A DNA stretch of 64,000 nucleotides from an uncultured Muribaculaceae bacterium (GTDB lineage Bacteria; Bacteroidota; Bacteroidia; Bacteroidales; Muribaculaceae). The stretch lies in contig CAJUKD010000001.1 in NCBI GenBank assembly GCA_910587235.1, positions 153,161 through 217,160 of the forward strand, read 5' to 3'. The translations under genes and the position numbers were made by a program. Below are positions 17,388-26,336 of this stretch, piece by piece. Each line of letters opens with the position of its first letter. The stretch's first letter is position 1. Under the pieces are notes generated by a model that was not told where the DNA came from, ran no database searches, and was given only the letters and a program-made list of their open reading frames with translations.

Positions 17388-17987
17388 ATGACAGACAAAA
17401 AAAATAAGAAATCACAGCCCGCGGCCGACACGCAGGCAGCCGAAGCGCCCGAAGTAATGGATATTCTCGAAAACGAAGACGGCAACCCTTCCGAAACGGA
17501 AGTGGAGGAAGTTGAGGCTGCAGCCGATCTGACTGCACAGCTCGACGAAGTACGTGCCGCTATCGAAAAAGAAAAAAAGGAATACCTCTTCCTTATGGCC
17601 GACTTCGACAATTACCGCAAGCGTGTCACCCGCGAGAAAGCTGAAATGCTGAAAAATGCAGGTGAGAAGGTTCTTGCCGGCATACTTCCCATTGTCGACG
17701 ACTTCGAACGCGGACTTGCCGCCGCTACAGGTGCCGACGAAAGTGCCGAGGCTATTCGTCAGGGAATGGAGATTATCTATAATAAGCTGATGAAATATCT
17801 GGAGTCCAACGGCGTAAAACCTATGGAATCCACAGGCGCCCGCTTCGATCCGGAATTCCACGAGGCAATCGCGTCTATTCCCGCGCCCTCCGACGAGCTC
17901 AAAGGCTGCGTGATCGATACCACCCAGCGTGGCTATATGCTCAACGACAAAGTGCTCCGCCATGCCAAAGTGGCTGTAGGCGAATAA
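17388..17987 (+). CDS. grpE: Nucleotide exchange factor GrpE
   Basis: Releases ADP from DnaK in the Hsp70 cycle. 199 residues: acidic low-complexity N-terminus (about 1-45), a long dimerising coiled coil (about 50-100, LTAQLDEVRAAIEKEKKEYL), then the four-helix and beta-wing head with FDNYRKRVTREKAE, PIVDDFERGL and the C-terminal GYMLNDKVLRHAKVAV family signature. dnaJ follows after 48 bp; dnaK is not nearby. Confidence 0.95.
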   Translation: MTDKKNKKSQPAADTQAAEAPEVMDILENEDGNPSETEVEEVEAAADLTAQLDEVRAAIEKEKKEYLFLMADFDNYRKRVTREKAEMLKNAGEKVLAGILPIVDDFERGLAAATGADESAEAIRQGMEIIYNKLMKYLESNGVKPMESTGARFDPEFHEAIASIPAPSDELKGCVIDTTQRGYMLNDKVLRHAKVAVGE

Positions 17988-18035
17988 CGATTTACGCCTC
18001 TTAAACATTAAATAATATCAGAACGAAAATCCTGT

Positions 18036-19208
18036 ATGGATCAGAAACGCGATTACTATGAAGTGCTCGGTGTGGCAAAGAATGCGTCGGCCGAAGAGAT
18101 AAAGAAGGCCTACCGCAAGCTTGCTATCAAATATCACCCCGACAAGAATCCCGGCAACAAAGAAGCTGAGGAGAAATTCAAGGAGGCCGCCGAGGCCTAT
18201 GACGTCCTCAGCAACGACGAAAAACGTCAGCGCTACGACCAGTTCGGACATAACATGGGTCCGCAGGGCTTCCCCGGAGGCGGTGGCGGTGGTTTCTATC
18301 AGAGCACGATGTCGATGGAGGATATATTCGAGCATTTCGGCGACATATTCGGCGGACGCTTCGGCGGAGCCGGCGGTTTCGGCGGAGCTACGGGCGGACG
18401 GCGTGCACAGCGACGTCAGCGTCGCGGATCCGACCTCCGTATACGTGTAAAGCTGAAGCTTGACGAAATTGCCAACGGTGTCACAAAGACTCTGCGTATC
18501 CCGACCTATGTGGCTTGCTCCTATTGCAAGGGAACAGGTGCCAAGGATGGCGTGGCTTTCACAACCTGTCAGCGATGCCACGGCTCAGGCGTGATTTCGC
18601 ATGTCCAGCAGTCGATTTTCGGCCCGATGGAATCGCAGGCCACATGTCCCGATTGCGACGGAACGGGAAAAACAATCACACAGAAATGCCCCCACTGTCA
18701 CGGCGAGGGTGTCGAACGCAAGGACGTCGAAATCAGTTTCACCATTCCTGCCGGCGCATCCGACGGACAGGTGTTCACTATCAAGGGCAAAGGCAACGCT
18801 CCGGCACATGGCGGAGTCAACGGCGATCTGCTCGTTGTTGTCGAGGAGGTGAAAGACCCCGAACTTATCCGCGACGGAGCCGATGTGATCTACAATCTTA
18901 TGCTCGACATTCCGACTGCCGCTCTTGGCGGATCTGTCGAAGTTCCGACAATCACCGGACGCGCACGCCTGACAATTCCCGCCGGAACACAGCCCGGCAA
19001 GGTTCTGCGCCTGCGTGGAAAAGGACTCGCCAATCCCGAAACAGGAGGACGTGGCGACCAGCTTGTCAACGTAATGGTTTACGTTCCCGAGAAATTGTCC
19101 GACTCCGACCGCAGCGCCATCGAGAGCTTGAAAAATTCTCCGAACATCAAACCGAGCGACGATGCGCGCAACCGCATATTCTCAAAGCTGCGCCACATTT
19201 TCGAATAA
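18036..19208 (+). CDS. dnaJ: Chaperone DnaJ
   Basis: Type I Hsp40 of 390 residues that delivers substrates to DnaK and stimulates its ATPase. J domain with HPD at 34-36, Gly/Phe-rich linker (about 75-130), four zinc repeats (CSYCKGTG, CQRCHGSG, CPDCDGTG, CPHCHGEG), then two C-terminal substrate domains (DLLVVVEEVKDPE and RLRGKGLANPE). Complete. A run of two terminators follows the stop. Confidence 0.96.
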   Translation: MDQKRDYYEVLGVAKNASAEEIKKAYRKLAIKYHPDKNPGNKEAEEKFKEAAEAYDVLSNDEKRQRYDQFGHNMGPQGFPGGGGGGFYQSTMSMEDIFEHFGDIFGGRFGGAGGFGGATGGRRAQRRQRRGSDLRIRVKLKLDEIANGVTKTLRIPTYVACSYCKGTGAKDGVAFTTCQRCHGSGVISHVQQSIFGPMESQATCPDCDGTGKTITQKCPHCHGEGVERKDVEISFTIPAGASDGQVFTIKGKGNAPAHGGVNGDLLVVVEEVKDPELIRDGADVIYNLMLDIPTAALGGSVEVPTITGRARLTIPAGTQPGKVLRLRGKGLANPETGGRGDQLVNVMVYVPEKLSDSDRSAIESLKNSPNIKPSDDARNRIFSKLRHIFE

Positions 19209-19234
19209 AAACGTGTTAATTTAAATGTATTCTA

Positions 19235-19255
19235 AATAAGCCGGCGGCTTTTTTT
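19235..19255 (+). terminator. Short hairpin with T tract after dnaJ
   Basis: AAGCC-GGC-GGCTT followed by a T run, 27 bp after the dnaJ stop. Small stem, but a classical intrinsic terminator layout. Confidence 0.5.
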
Positions 19256-19268
19256 CTTAAAAACATAT

Positions 19269-19308
19269 ATCCCGATTGTCGTGCAATGCGGCAATCGGGA
19301 TTTTTTTT
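19269..19308 (+). terminator. Strong intrinsic terminator after grpE-dnaJ
   Basis: ATCCCGATTG (19269-19278), a 13-base loop and CAATCGGGAT (19292-19301) form a perfect 10 bp stem, followed directly by a run of seven T. It separates dnaJ from recJ. Confidence 0.85.
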
Positions 19309-19309
19309 G

Positions 19310-19317
19310 TACATTTG
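19310..19317 (+). promoter_or_regulatory. -7 element for recJ
   Basis: TACATTTG fits TAnnTTTG immediately after the dnaJ terminator, 61 bp before the recJ ATG. The expected -33 region overlaps the terminator stem and has no clear TTG. Confidence 0.5.
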
Positions 19318-19377
19318 CGTTATATATTGGCCATGATCCGGCCATACTTGTTCCGATATAAATAAAAAACATCATAT

Positions 19378-21108
19378 ATGACACGAAAATGGAATTATCC
19401 CCGTCTTACAACGGAGGAACAGAAGCTGGGGGAGGAGCTTGCGCGGCGTTTCGCCAACTGCCCTCCTATCAGCGATCTGCTCGTCCAGCGGGGTATCACG
19501 ACCATTGAGAGCGCCGAGAAATTTTTCCATCCCTCTCTGCGCGACCTCCACGATCCTTTCCTTATGCCTGATATGGACAAGGCCGTCGAACGGCTCAACC
19601 GCGCCATGGGTTCCAAGGAAAAAATACTTATTTACGGGGATTATGATGTCGACGGCACAACGGCCGTCGCTCTTGTCTACAGATACCTCCAGAATTTCTA
19701 TTCCGAACTGGACTTCTACATCCCCACGCGCTACGAGGAAGGCTACGGAATATCGCGTTCCATAATCGACCAGATAGCGGCACAGGATGTGAAACTTGTG
19801 ATAATTCTCGACTGCGGGATAAAGGCTAATGACGAGATAGCATACGCGGCGTCGCTTGGCATAGACTTCATAATCTGCGATCATCACGTGCCCGATGCCG
19901 AGCTTCCTCCCGCTGTCGCCATACTTAACCCGAAGCTCGAGGGATCTACATATCCGTGCCCGCATCTGTCGGGCTGCGGCGTGGGCTACAAGCTTATGCA
20001 GGCATTCTCGATCAGCAATGGCATAGCGACTGCCGAACTTGAGTGTATGCTCGACCTCGTTGCCGTAAGCATTGCAGCCGACATAGTGCCTATGATCGAC
20101 GAAAACCGTGTGATGGCATACATGGGGCTGAAGCGTCTGAACTCCAATCCCAACATGGGACTGCGAGCCATAATACGCACATGCGGACTCGGAGGCAAGG
20201 ACATAACAATAAGCGACGTCATATTCAAGATAGGCCCCCGCATAAACGCCTCCGGACGTATGCAGAGCGGCAGCGAGGCCGTCGAGCTGCTTGTGGCGCG
20301 CGATGTCCGCGAGGCTAACGAGCGAAGCCTCGCCATCGACCAGTACAACAAGGACCGCAAGGAACTCGACAAGCGTATAACCGAGGAAGCCAACGCGATT
20401 CTCGAGGAACGGGGGGAGATGCACTCGCCCAAGAAATCCATCGTCATATATAACAAGGACTGGCACAAAGGCATAATAGGAATCGTGGCATCACGTCTGA
20501 CAGAACTCTACTACAAGCCATCGGTAGTCCTGACTCTTTCCAACGGACTTGCCACAGGATCGTCGCGTTCCGTACAGGGATTCGATATATACAAGGCAGT
20601 CGAATCGGCGCGCGATTTGCTTGAGAACTTCGGCGGACACCCCTATGCCGTCGGCCTTTCCCTAAAGGAAGAGAACATACCCGCTTTCACACAGCGTTTC
20701 GAGGAATACGTCGCCGCCAATATCCTGCCGGAACAGATGACCCCGCAGATCGATATCGACGCATTCCTGACATTCTCGGAGATAACACCCGAACTTCTGT
20801 CCACACTCCGTCTTTTCAATCCTTTCGGTCCCGGCAACCAGAAACCGACTTTCTGCACACGCCGAGTCAAGGATTTCGGGACAAGCAAACTTGTCGGCCG
20901 TAATCTCGAACACATAAAACTCGAACTTGTCGACGACACATCAGGCCGTGTAATCAACGGCATAGCATTCAATATGGCCTCCTACTTCGAGCACATACAC
21001 TCGGGGCGCCCGTTCAATATCTGCTATACTATAGAGGAAAACAAGCATCAGAATGCGACTTCTCCTTTGCAGCTTATGGTTAAGCAGATACGGGTAGTCA
21101 TGGAGTAG
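19378..21108 (+). CDS. recJ: Single-stranded-DNA exonuclease RecJ
   Basis: 5'-3' single-strand exonuclease in recombinational and mismatch repair. 576 residues, usual length. DHH-family motifs: YGDYDVDGTTA (87-96), ICDHHVPD (motif III, DHH), then the DHHA1 domain with GGHPYAVGLS and a C-terminal OB-fold (FGPGNQKPTF onward). All metal-binding aspartates and histidines in these motifs are present. The helicase gene follows after 37 bp, a likely DNA-repair pair. Confidence 0.95.
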   Translation: MTRKWNYPRLTTEEQKLGEELARRFANCPPISDLLVQRGITTIESAEKFFHPSLRDLHDPFLMPDMDKAVERLNRAMGSKEKILIYGDYDVDGTTAVALVYRYLQNFYSELDFYIPTRYEEGYGISRSIIDQIAAQDVKLVIILDCGIKANDEIAYAASLGIDFIICDHHVPDAELPPAVAILNPKLEGSTYPCPHLSGCGVGYKLMQAFSISNGIATAELECMLDLVAVSIAADIVPMIDENRVMAYMGLKRLNSNPNMGLRAIIRTCGLGGKDITISDVIFKIGPRINASGRMQSGSEAVELLVARDVREANERSLAIDQYNKDRKELDKRITEEANAILEERGEMHSPKKSIVIYNKDWHKGIIGIVASRLTELYYKPSVVLTLSNGLATGSSRSVQGFDIYKAVESARDLLENFGGHPYAVGLSLKEENIPAFTQRFEEYVAANILPEQMTPQIDIDAFLTFSEITPELLSTLRLFNPFGPGNQKPTFCTRRVKDFGTSKLVGRNLEHIKLELVDDTSGRVINGIAFNMASYFEHIHSGRPFNICYTIEENKHQNATSPLQLMVKQIRVVME

Positions 21109-21145
21109 TTTGCCCCCCTTTCCGGAGAAGGAAAAAGAACGAGAA

Positions 21146-23047
21146 ATGAGCAGCGACATCTATCGGATTCTATCCCGGCACTGGGGCTATGATTCTTTCC
21201 GTCCGTGTCAGGAGGAAATTATACGTTCCGTGCTCGACGGGCGCGACACCATAGGCCTTTTGCCCACAGGAGGCGGAAAATCCCTGACATTCCAGGTGCC
21301 CGCCCTTCTTCTGCCTGGCCTGACGCTGGTGGTTACGCCGCTGATTTCGTTGATGAAAGACCAGGTCGATAATCTCGCCGACCGCGGTGTGCGTGCCGCA
21401 TGCCTGCACACGGGCATGACTCGTCACGAGATGGATGTGGTCTGCGAGCGTTGTCGCCTCGGCAATGTCAAGTTGCTGTATGTCGCTCCCGAGCGCCTCG
21501 GTTCCGAAAGCTTTCTGGCATATATGCGGCAGTGGAAACTGTCGTTTGTAGTTGTCGACGAGGCACATTGCATATCCCAGTGGGGCTACGACTTCCGGCC
21601 GGCTTATCTGAAAATCAACGTCGTCCGCGAATATTTCCCCGATATTCCCCTGCTTGCCCTGACGGCTTCCGCAACTCCGGAAGTGGTGGCCGATATTGCC
21701 GATAAGCTATGCTTGCGCACCCCGGCTACGTTCTCGCTCAGTTTCACGCGATCGAACATATCCTATCTGGTGCGCTACACCGAGCAGAAAGAAGAATTGC
21801 TTATGCGTGTTCTCCGCAACACAGCCGGTTCTGCGATAGTCTATGTCCGTTCCCGACGACGCACCCGTGAACTGGCCGATTTCATCTTCCGTTCGGGCAT
21901 ATCCGCCGCTTATTATCACGCCGGGTTGTCCCATGAGGACAAAATCGAAAGCCAGGACCGCTGGCGAGCCGGAGAAGTGCGCGTAATTGTCGCTACGAAT
22001 GCCTTCGGTATGGGCATCGACAAGGCCGATGTCCGTACGGTCATACACTTCGACCTGCCGCCGACTCTGGAAGAATATTATCAGGAAGCCGGTCGTGCCG
22101 GACGCGACGGACTCCCCTCTGTCGCTGTCCTTATGGCCTCGCGTGCCGACAAGGGTCTGCTTTCGCGCAGGCTGTCGGATGCTTTTCCGCCAAAGGATTT
22201 TATTCTGAAAGTCTACGACACAGCATGTGTTTTTCTCGACGTGGCCGTCGGCGGGGGACTGAAAGAAACTTTCGAGATGAACGTCGGCCTTATGTGCGAC
22301 CGTTTCGGCCTGCCGCCGGTGCCGGCTCGCAGCGCCCTCGGCATTCTCTCCCGTTCCGGATATATAGAATATGTCGACGAGGTGGCATCGCGCTCGCGTG
22401 TATTCATGACAGTCCGTCGCGACGAGCTGTATGCCATGCGTCTTGATCCGGGCGATGAAGAAGTTCTCAACGGCCTGATGCGCAATTATGGCGGCCTTTT
22501 TGCCGACTATGTGAACATCGACGAAGTGCGCCTTGCGCGCCGCATCGGCCGCACGCCGAATGAGGTCTATCAGGCCTTGCTGTCGCTCTCCCGGCAGCAT
22601 GTGTTGATCTATATTCCCAAGAGCCGCACTCCCTATGTCTATTTTCCGGCTTCACGCATGGAATCGAGGCATCTTGTCATTCCGCGCAGTGTCTATGAAG
22701 AACGCCGTGAGGCTTTTGCCGCACGCCTTGAAGCCATGAAGCGCTACGTATTCGACTCATCTTCATGCCGTGTGCGTGTGATGCTTGAATATTTCGGTGA
22801 AAAAAGCACGCAGGATTGCGGTACATGCGATGTATGTCGCGACCGTCGCCGCCGCACACCGTTCGACCGCAAGGCATTCTCCCGTATTCTGGACACCATT
22901 CTTGAAGCGGCAGGTTCATCTACTGTAGCTATAGAGCAGCTTTTGCAATATGCTCCTGCCCACCGCATCGAAGCCATAGAGTACCTTCGGGAGCTATCGC
23001 GCAGCGGCCGCATTATCATCGACGGTACCGGTATTCATTGTCCTTGA
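21146..23047 (+). CDS. recQ: RecQ-family ATP-dependent DNA helicase
   Basis: 633 residues from ATG 21146. Superfamily 2 motifs: Q-motif FRPCQEEII, Walker A LLPTGGGKS, VVDEAHCISQWGYDFR (DEAH and aromatic-rich loop), TASATPEV and the C-terminal lobe with ATNAFGMGIDKADVR and EEYYQEAGRAGRDG. A region of about 190 residues with winged-helix-like stretches follows, and only then a zinc-binding Cys cluster (about 528-564, ending CGTCDVC). No HRDC domain is evident. The TTG-started extension upstream is ignored. Its last 13 bp overlap the convergent glycosyltransferase gene. Which cellular RecQ role it fills is not clear. Confidence 0.9.
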   Translation: MSSDIYRILSRHWGYDSFRPCQEEIIRSVLDGRDTIGLLPTGGGKSLTFQVPALLLPGLTLVVTPLISLMKDQVDNLADRGVRAACLHTGMTRHEMDVVCERCRLGNVKLLYVAPERLGSESFLAYMRQWKLSFVVVDEAHCISQWGYDFRPAYLKINVVREYFPDIPLLALTASATPEVVADIADKLCLRTPATFSLSFTRSNISYLVRYTEQKEELLMRVLRNTAGSAIVYVRSRRRTRELADFIFRSGISAAYYHAGLSHEDKIESQDRWRAGEVRVIVATNAFGMGIDKADVRTVIHFDLPPTLEEYYQEAGRAGRDGLPSVAVLMASRADKGLLSRRLSDAFPPKDFILKVYDTACVFLDVAVGGGLKETFEMNVGLMCDRFGLPPVPARSALGILSRSGYIEYVDEVASRSRVFMTVRRDELYAMRLDPGDEEVLNGLMRNYGGLFADYVNIDEVRLARRIGRTPNEVYQALLSLSRQHVLIYIPKSRTPYVYFPASRMESRHLVIPRSVYEERREAFAARLEAMKRYVFDSSSCRVRVMLEYFGEKSTQDCGTCDVCRDRRRRTPFDRKAFSRILDTILEAAGSSTVAIEQLLQYAPAHRIEAIEYLRELSRSGRIIIDGTGIHCP

Positions 23048-24081
23048 ACTTTTTTAAATAGCTGCGAATATCGGCGTTTGCGCTGCAGATAGTAGGCTGT
23101 CAGTATATTGAGGCGGCTTTGCGGCGTGGAACCGAGAAGATTCCCGGCAGGATGTGATGTGTATTTCCGGCGCATGCGGGCGAAATCGCGGTGTGCGCGT
23201 ACAATCGCCGCTGCGTTGGCAAAATCGAGCCTGACTGCGAAGTTCGCCCATGCGGCCGTGTCGAGAATGCGTCGCCACAGAAGCTTTCTCCGGCGGCAGC
23301 TCTCCGGGAGATTCTTATGTAGCATAAGGAGGTTGTTGCGGAAATTCAGATAAGTTTTTCGCGGGTTCTCGGCCGGCAGGGAGCCTCCGCCGAGATGCCG
23401 CACGGAGGCCGCCGGCACACATGCGATTGTGTGGCCTCGCAGAGCCATGCGCCAGCACAGATCAATCTCCTCCATGTGGGCGAAAAATTCCGGATCAAGA
23501 CCTCCGGCATCGAGATATGCCTGCGTGCGTACCATCAGTGCCGCTCCCGAGGCCCAGAATACCTCTGTAGCGGAGTCGTATTGTCCGCGGTCCTCCTCGC
23601 AGTCGGAAAAAATGCGTCCGCGGCAGTAAGGATAGCCGTTGCGGTCGAGGTAGCCGCCTGACGCTCCGGCATATTCAAAGTGCGACGGGTTCTTGTAGCT
23701 CAGTATCTTGGGCTGGCAGGCACCGACATGCTGGTTGGCCTCCATATAGGCCGTGAGTGTTTCGAGCCATCCTTTGTCGGGTGCTACGTCGGAATTAAGC
23801 AGCACTGTGTAGCGGTAGTCCGTCAGGGACGCTATCGCCATGTTGTAGCCCTCGGCAAATCCGTAGTTACGGTCGAAAAGTATTGTTTCGACATCCGGAA
23901 ATTCTTCGGCCAATATGCGGCGGGAGTCGTCGCTGCTGCCGTTGTCGGCCACTATTATGCGGCCGTAGTCCGGAGATGTATTGGCGATTGCCTGAGGCAG
24001 GAACTCGCGCAGCAGGCGGCTGCCGTTCCAGTTGAGGATTACTACGGCGGTCAATGGCCGTGTGGCTGTGCTGTCATTCAT
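23035..24081 (-). CDS. Family 2 glycosyltransferase (rhamnosyltransferase-like)
   Basis: 348 residues, GT-A fold, cytoplasmic or membrane-associated. N-terminal VVILNWNGSRLLREFLP, nucleotide/metal site around LLNSDVAPDKGWLE, acceptor-side motif FWASGAALMVRTQAYLDAGG and HMEEIDLCWRM are typical of GT2 enzymes adding sugars to lipid-linked or LPS glycans. Start ATG 24081 overlaps the acyltransferase stop by 8 bp. As last gene of the envelope-sugar operon it may transfer the amino sugar made by the upstream genes, which is inference. Confidence 0.88.
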   Translation of the reverse strand: MNDSTATRPLTAVVILNWNGSRLLREFLPQAIANTSPDYGRIIVADNGSSDDSRRILAEEFPDVETILFDRNYGFAEGYNMAIASLTDYRYTVLLNSDVAPDKGWLETLTAYMEANQHVGACQPKILSYKNPSHFEYAGASGGYLDRNGYPYCRGRIFSDCEEDRGQYDSATEVFWASGAALMVRTQAYLDAGGLDPEFFAHMEEIDLCWRMALRGHTIACVPAASVRHLGGGSLPAENPRKTYLNFRNNLLMLHKNLPESCRRRKLLWRRILDTAAWANFAVRLDFANAAAIVRAHRDFARMRRKYTSHPAGNLLGSTPQSRLNILTAYYLQRKRRYSQLFKKVQGQ

Positions 24082-24985
24082 GAGTCGCTGCTGTTTCTTG
24101 TTCGTTTGCGTCCTGTCGTTCCCATTTCCAACGGCGGTGGCTCCACAGCCAGATCGACGGGTTACGCCGTATTGTTTCCTCAAGCATGGCGGCATAGCGG
24201 CTTGTAACCGATCCGGCAGGCTCGAGTGCCACGTTCTCCGACAGCAACCTTACGGTCAGGCGGTAGTGTCCGCGTCCGAGCTTGTGCATGTCGAGGTAGA
24301 CTGCGGCGTTGCCCGTCTTGCGGGCAAGAGTTTCGGTGCCGGTGATGAACGAAGTCGTCCGTCCGAGGAAACGCAGAGGCAGAGTCGGATCGCCGTGGCT
24401 CGCTTTCTGGTCGCTCATAAAACCGGTGACCGTCCGTATTCCGCTGCGGCGCAGGCGCAGCAGCGTGCGGAATGCCGTGCTTTTGGGAATCGACAACGTA
24501 CCGAACCGGCTGCGTATGCCGAGCATGAGGGCATCGAAGCCGCGGTTATTCAGCGGACGGTAAATCTGGCAATATCTTGTGTCTGTCAGTGCGTGCCGGC
24601 TGTGCAGGGTGATCGACGTGACCCATTCCCAGTTGCCGCAGTGGGCAAAATAAGCTGTCACGTCGCGTCCGCTGTCGAGCAGCGATTCTATTATCTCCAT
24701 ATTGCCGAATTCCATGCGGCGCGACATCTCTTCATTGCTTATATGCAGCAGTTTTACCGTTTCGACCACATAATCGGCAAAATTGCGGTAGAACGAGCGG
24801 GCTATGCGTCGGCGTGCCGCCTTGTCGAGTTCTGGAAAACAGATCTCAAGATTTTCGTCCACCACCTTGCGCCGGTAGCGCACAATGTGAAAAAGAAGTA
24901 CGGATACCGCATCGGCGAATCCATACAGTATGCAGAGCGGCAGATGGGCCGCTCCGCTGAGAATGGATTTAAATATGCGCATCAT
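24074..24985 (-). CDS. Lipid A biosynthesis acyltransferase (LpxL/HtrB family)
   Basis: 303 residues. Transfers a secondary acyl chain onto lipid A precursor at the inner membrane. Membrane-associated N-terminus, and the HX4E catalytic motif as HCGNWE with His115 and Glu120. Length and the downstream LRRSGIRTVTGFMSDQKAS region agree with the family. Two adjacent ATG codons (24985 and 24982) are possible starts. It follows mtaB by 10 bp. Which acyl position it serves is unknown. Confidence 0.9.
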   Translation of the reverse strand: MMRIFKSILSGAAHLPLCILYGFADAVSVLLFHIVRYRRKVVDENLEICFPELDKAARRRIARSFYRNFADYVVETVKLLHISNEEMSRRMEFGNMEIIESLLDSGRDVTAYFAHCGNWEWVTSITLHSRHALTDTRYCQIYRPLNNRGFDALMLGIRSRFGTLSIPKSTAFRTLLRLRRSGIRTVTGFMSDQKASHGDPTLPLRFLGRTTSFITGTETLARKTGNAAVYLDMHKLGRGHYRLTVRLLSENVALEPAGSVTSRYAAMLEETIRRNPSIWLWSHRRWKWERQDANEQETAATHE

Positions 24986-24995
24986 ATATTGATGA

Positions 24996-26336
24996 TCAGT
25001 GGATTCCGACTATAGTGGCGCGTATGCTTTCGCCGTCGTCGGCGGGAGAGTCGAGCCGCACGTCAACTATGCGGTTGTCGAGTTCGGGGGCGGCCGCAAC
25101 TGCAACTTTTATATAATTGTCCGTAAAGCCGTTCATCACGCCTTTGTCGTCGCCGTGGCCGTGTTCGAGCAGTACCGGGCGCACTGCGCCTGTGAACGAA
25201 CGGCAGAACTCGCTGTGTTTCCGTTCGCTGATGGTTGTCATTTCCGTCATGCGGCTGTGTTTTTCAGCCGGTTCTACCGCGTATTCTATTTCAAGAGCGC
25301 GGGTGCCGGGACGTTCGGAGTAGGGAAACACATGCAGTTGCGAAACCGGCAGCGAGTCGACGAAATCGCGCGATTCGCGGAACAGTTCCGGCCTTTCGCC
25401 GCGTGCGCCGACAATAAGATCCACACCGATGAAGGCGTGCGGCATAACTCGTTTTATGTGTTCCGTCCGTGCGCGGAAAAGCGCTGTGTCGTAGCGCCGG
25501 CGCATAAGCCTCAGTACTTCGTCAGAGCCGCATTGCAGGGGAATATGGAAATGGGGCATGAATCGGCGCGACGCTGCCACGAAATCTATGATTTCATCTG
25601 TCAACAGATTAGGTTCTATCGACGAAATACGGTAGCGCTCAATTCCGTCGACCTCGTCGAGGGCACGGCACAGATCAATGAAATTGTCTGGGCGCCCTTT
25701 GCCGAAATCGCCGATGTTGACACCGGTTATCACTATTTCGCGTCCGCCCTCGGCCGCCGCCTGACGTGCCTGTCCGACAAGTTGGTCTATCGTGCCCGAA
25801 CGCGAACGTCCGCGAGCCTTTGGAATTGTGCAGTAGGTGCACCAGTAGTCGCATCCGTCCTGCACTTTCAGAAAATAGCGTGTGCGGTTGCCGCGCGAGC
25901 ACGAGGGCATGAATTCCCGCAGCGATGCCGCATCTGGTATTTCGGGGCTTGTGCTTGTCGTGTTTCTGTCGGCGAGGCGTTCTGCGATAAGTTCGGGAAG
26001 CCGGAGCTTGTCGTTGATTCCGGCCACAACGCCAACCCCTGGCAGCGATGCGGCTTCTTCCGCTTTAAGCTGCGCATAGCAGCCTGTGACGGCGATTGTT
26101 GCATCGGGATAACGGCGGTGGAATGAGCGTATGGCGCGGCGGCATTTGCGGTCTGCCTCCTCGGTCACAGAGCATGTGTTCACTACTATGACGTCCGGCT
26201 TTTCATCCGGAGCGGCGCGACGGATGCCTTTGTCTGCAAGCATGCGGGCGACAGTCGAAGTTTCGGCGAAATTCAGTTTGCAGCCGAATGTATGGTAAAG
26301 CGCCGTGCGCTTGTCGAAAGAGTCCTTGTCGGTCAT
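24996..26336 (-). CDS. mtaB: tRNA (t6A37) C2-methylthiotransferase MtaB
   Basis: 446-residue radical-SAM methylthiotransferase that converts t6A37 to ms2t6A37 in ANN-decoding tRNAs. N-terminal iron-sulfur cysteines Cys19, Cys55 and Cys86; radical-SAM CxxxCxxC at Cys162, Cys166 and Cys169 (DGCDYWCTYC); C-terminal TRAM-like region. Assigned to MtaB rather than MiaB or RimO from YHTFGCKLNFAET and NTCSVTEEADRKCRR. It overlaps the aminotransferase stop by 4 bp, so a tRNA-modification gene is embedded in a surface-sugar operon. Confidence 0.9.
   Translation of the reverse strand: MTDKDSFDKRTALYHTFGCKLNFAETSTVARMLADKGIRRAAPDEKPDVIVVNTCSVTEEADRKCRRAIRSFHRRYPDATIAVTGCYAQLKAEEAASLPGVGVVAGINDKLRLPELIAERLADRNTTSTSPEIPDAASLREFMPSCSRGNRTRYFLKVQDGCDYWCTYCTIPKARGRSRSGTIDQLVGQARQAAAEGGREIVITGVNIGDFGKGRPDNFIDLCRALDEVDGIERYRISSIEPNLLTDEIIDFVAASRRFMPHFHIPLQCGSDEVLRLMRRRYDTALFRARTEHIKRVMPHAFIGVDLIVGARGERPELFRESRDFVDSLPVSQLHVFPYSERPGTRALEIEYAVEPAEKHSRMTEMTTISERKHSEFCRSFTGAVRPVLLEHGHGDDKGVMNGFTDNYIKVAVAAAPELDNRIVDVRLDSPADDGESIRATIVGIH

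Noticed and set aside
19372..20466. 364-codon minus-strand ORF antisense to recJ
   Set aside because: recJ is clear; the antisense frame has no recognisable domain.
21707..22600. 297-codon minus-strand ORF antisense to the recQ-like gene
   Set aside because: Shadow frame; the helicase motifs are on the plus strand.
24999..26126. 375-codon plus-strand ORF antisense to mtaB
   Set aside because: mtaB has intact radical-SAM motifs on the other strand; the antisense translation is His/Cys/Arg-rich with no family feature. Typical of GC-rich shadow frames.
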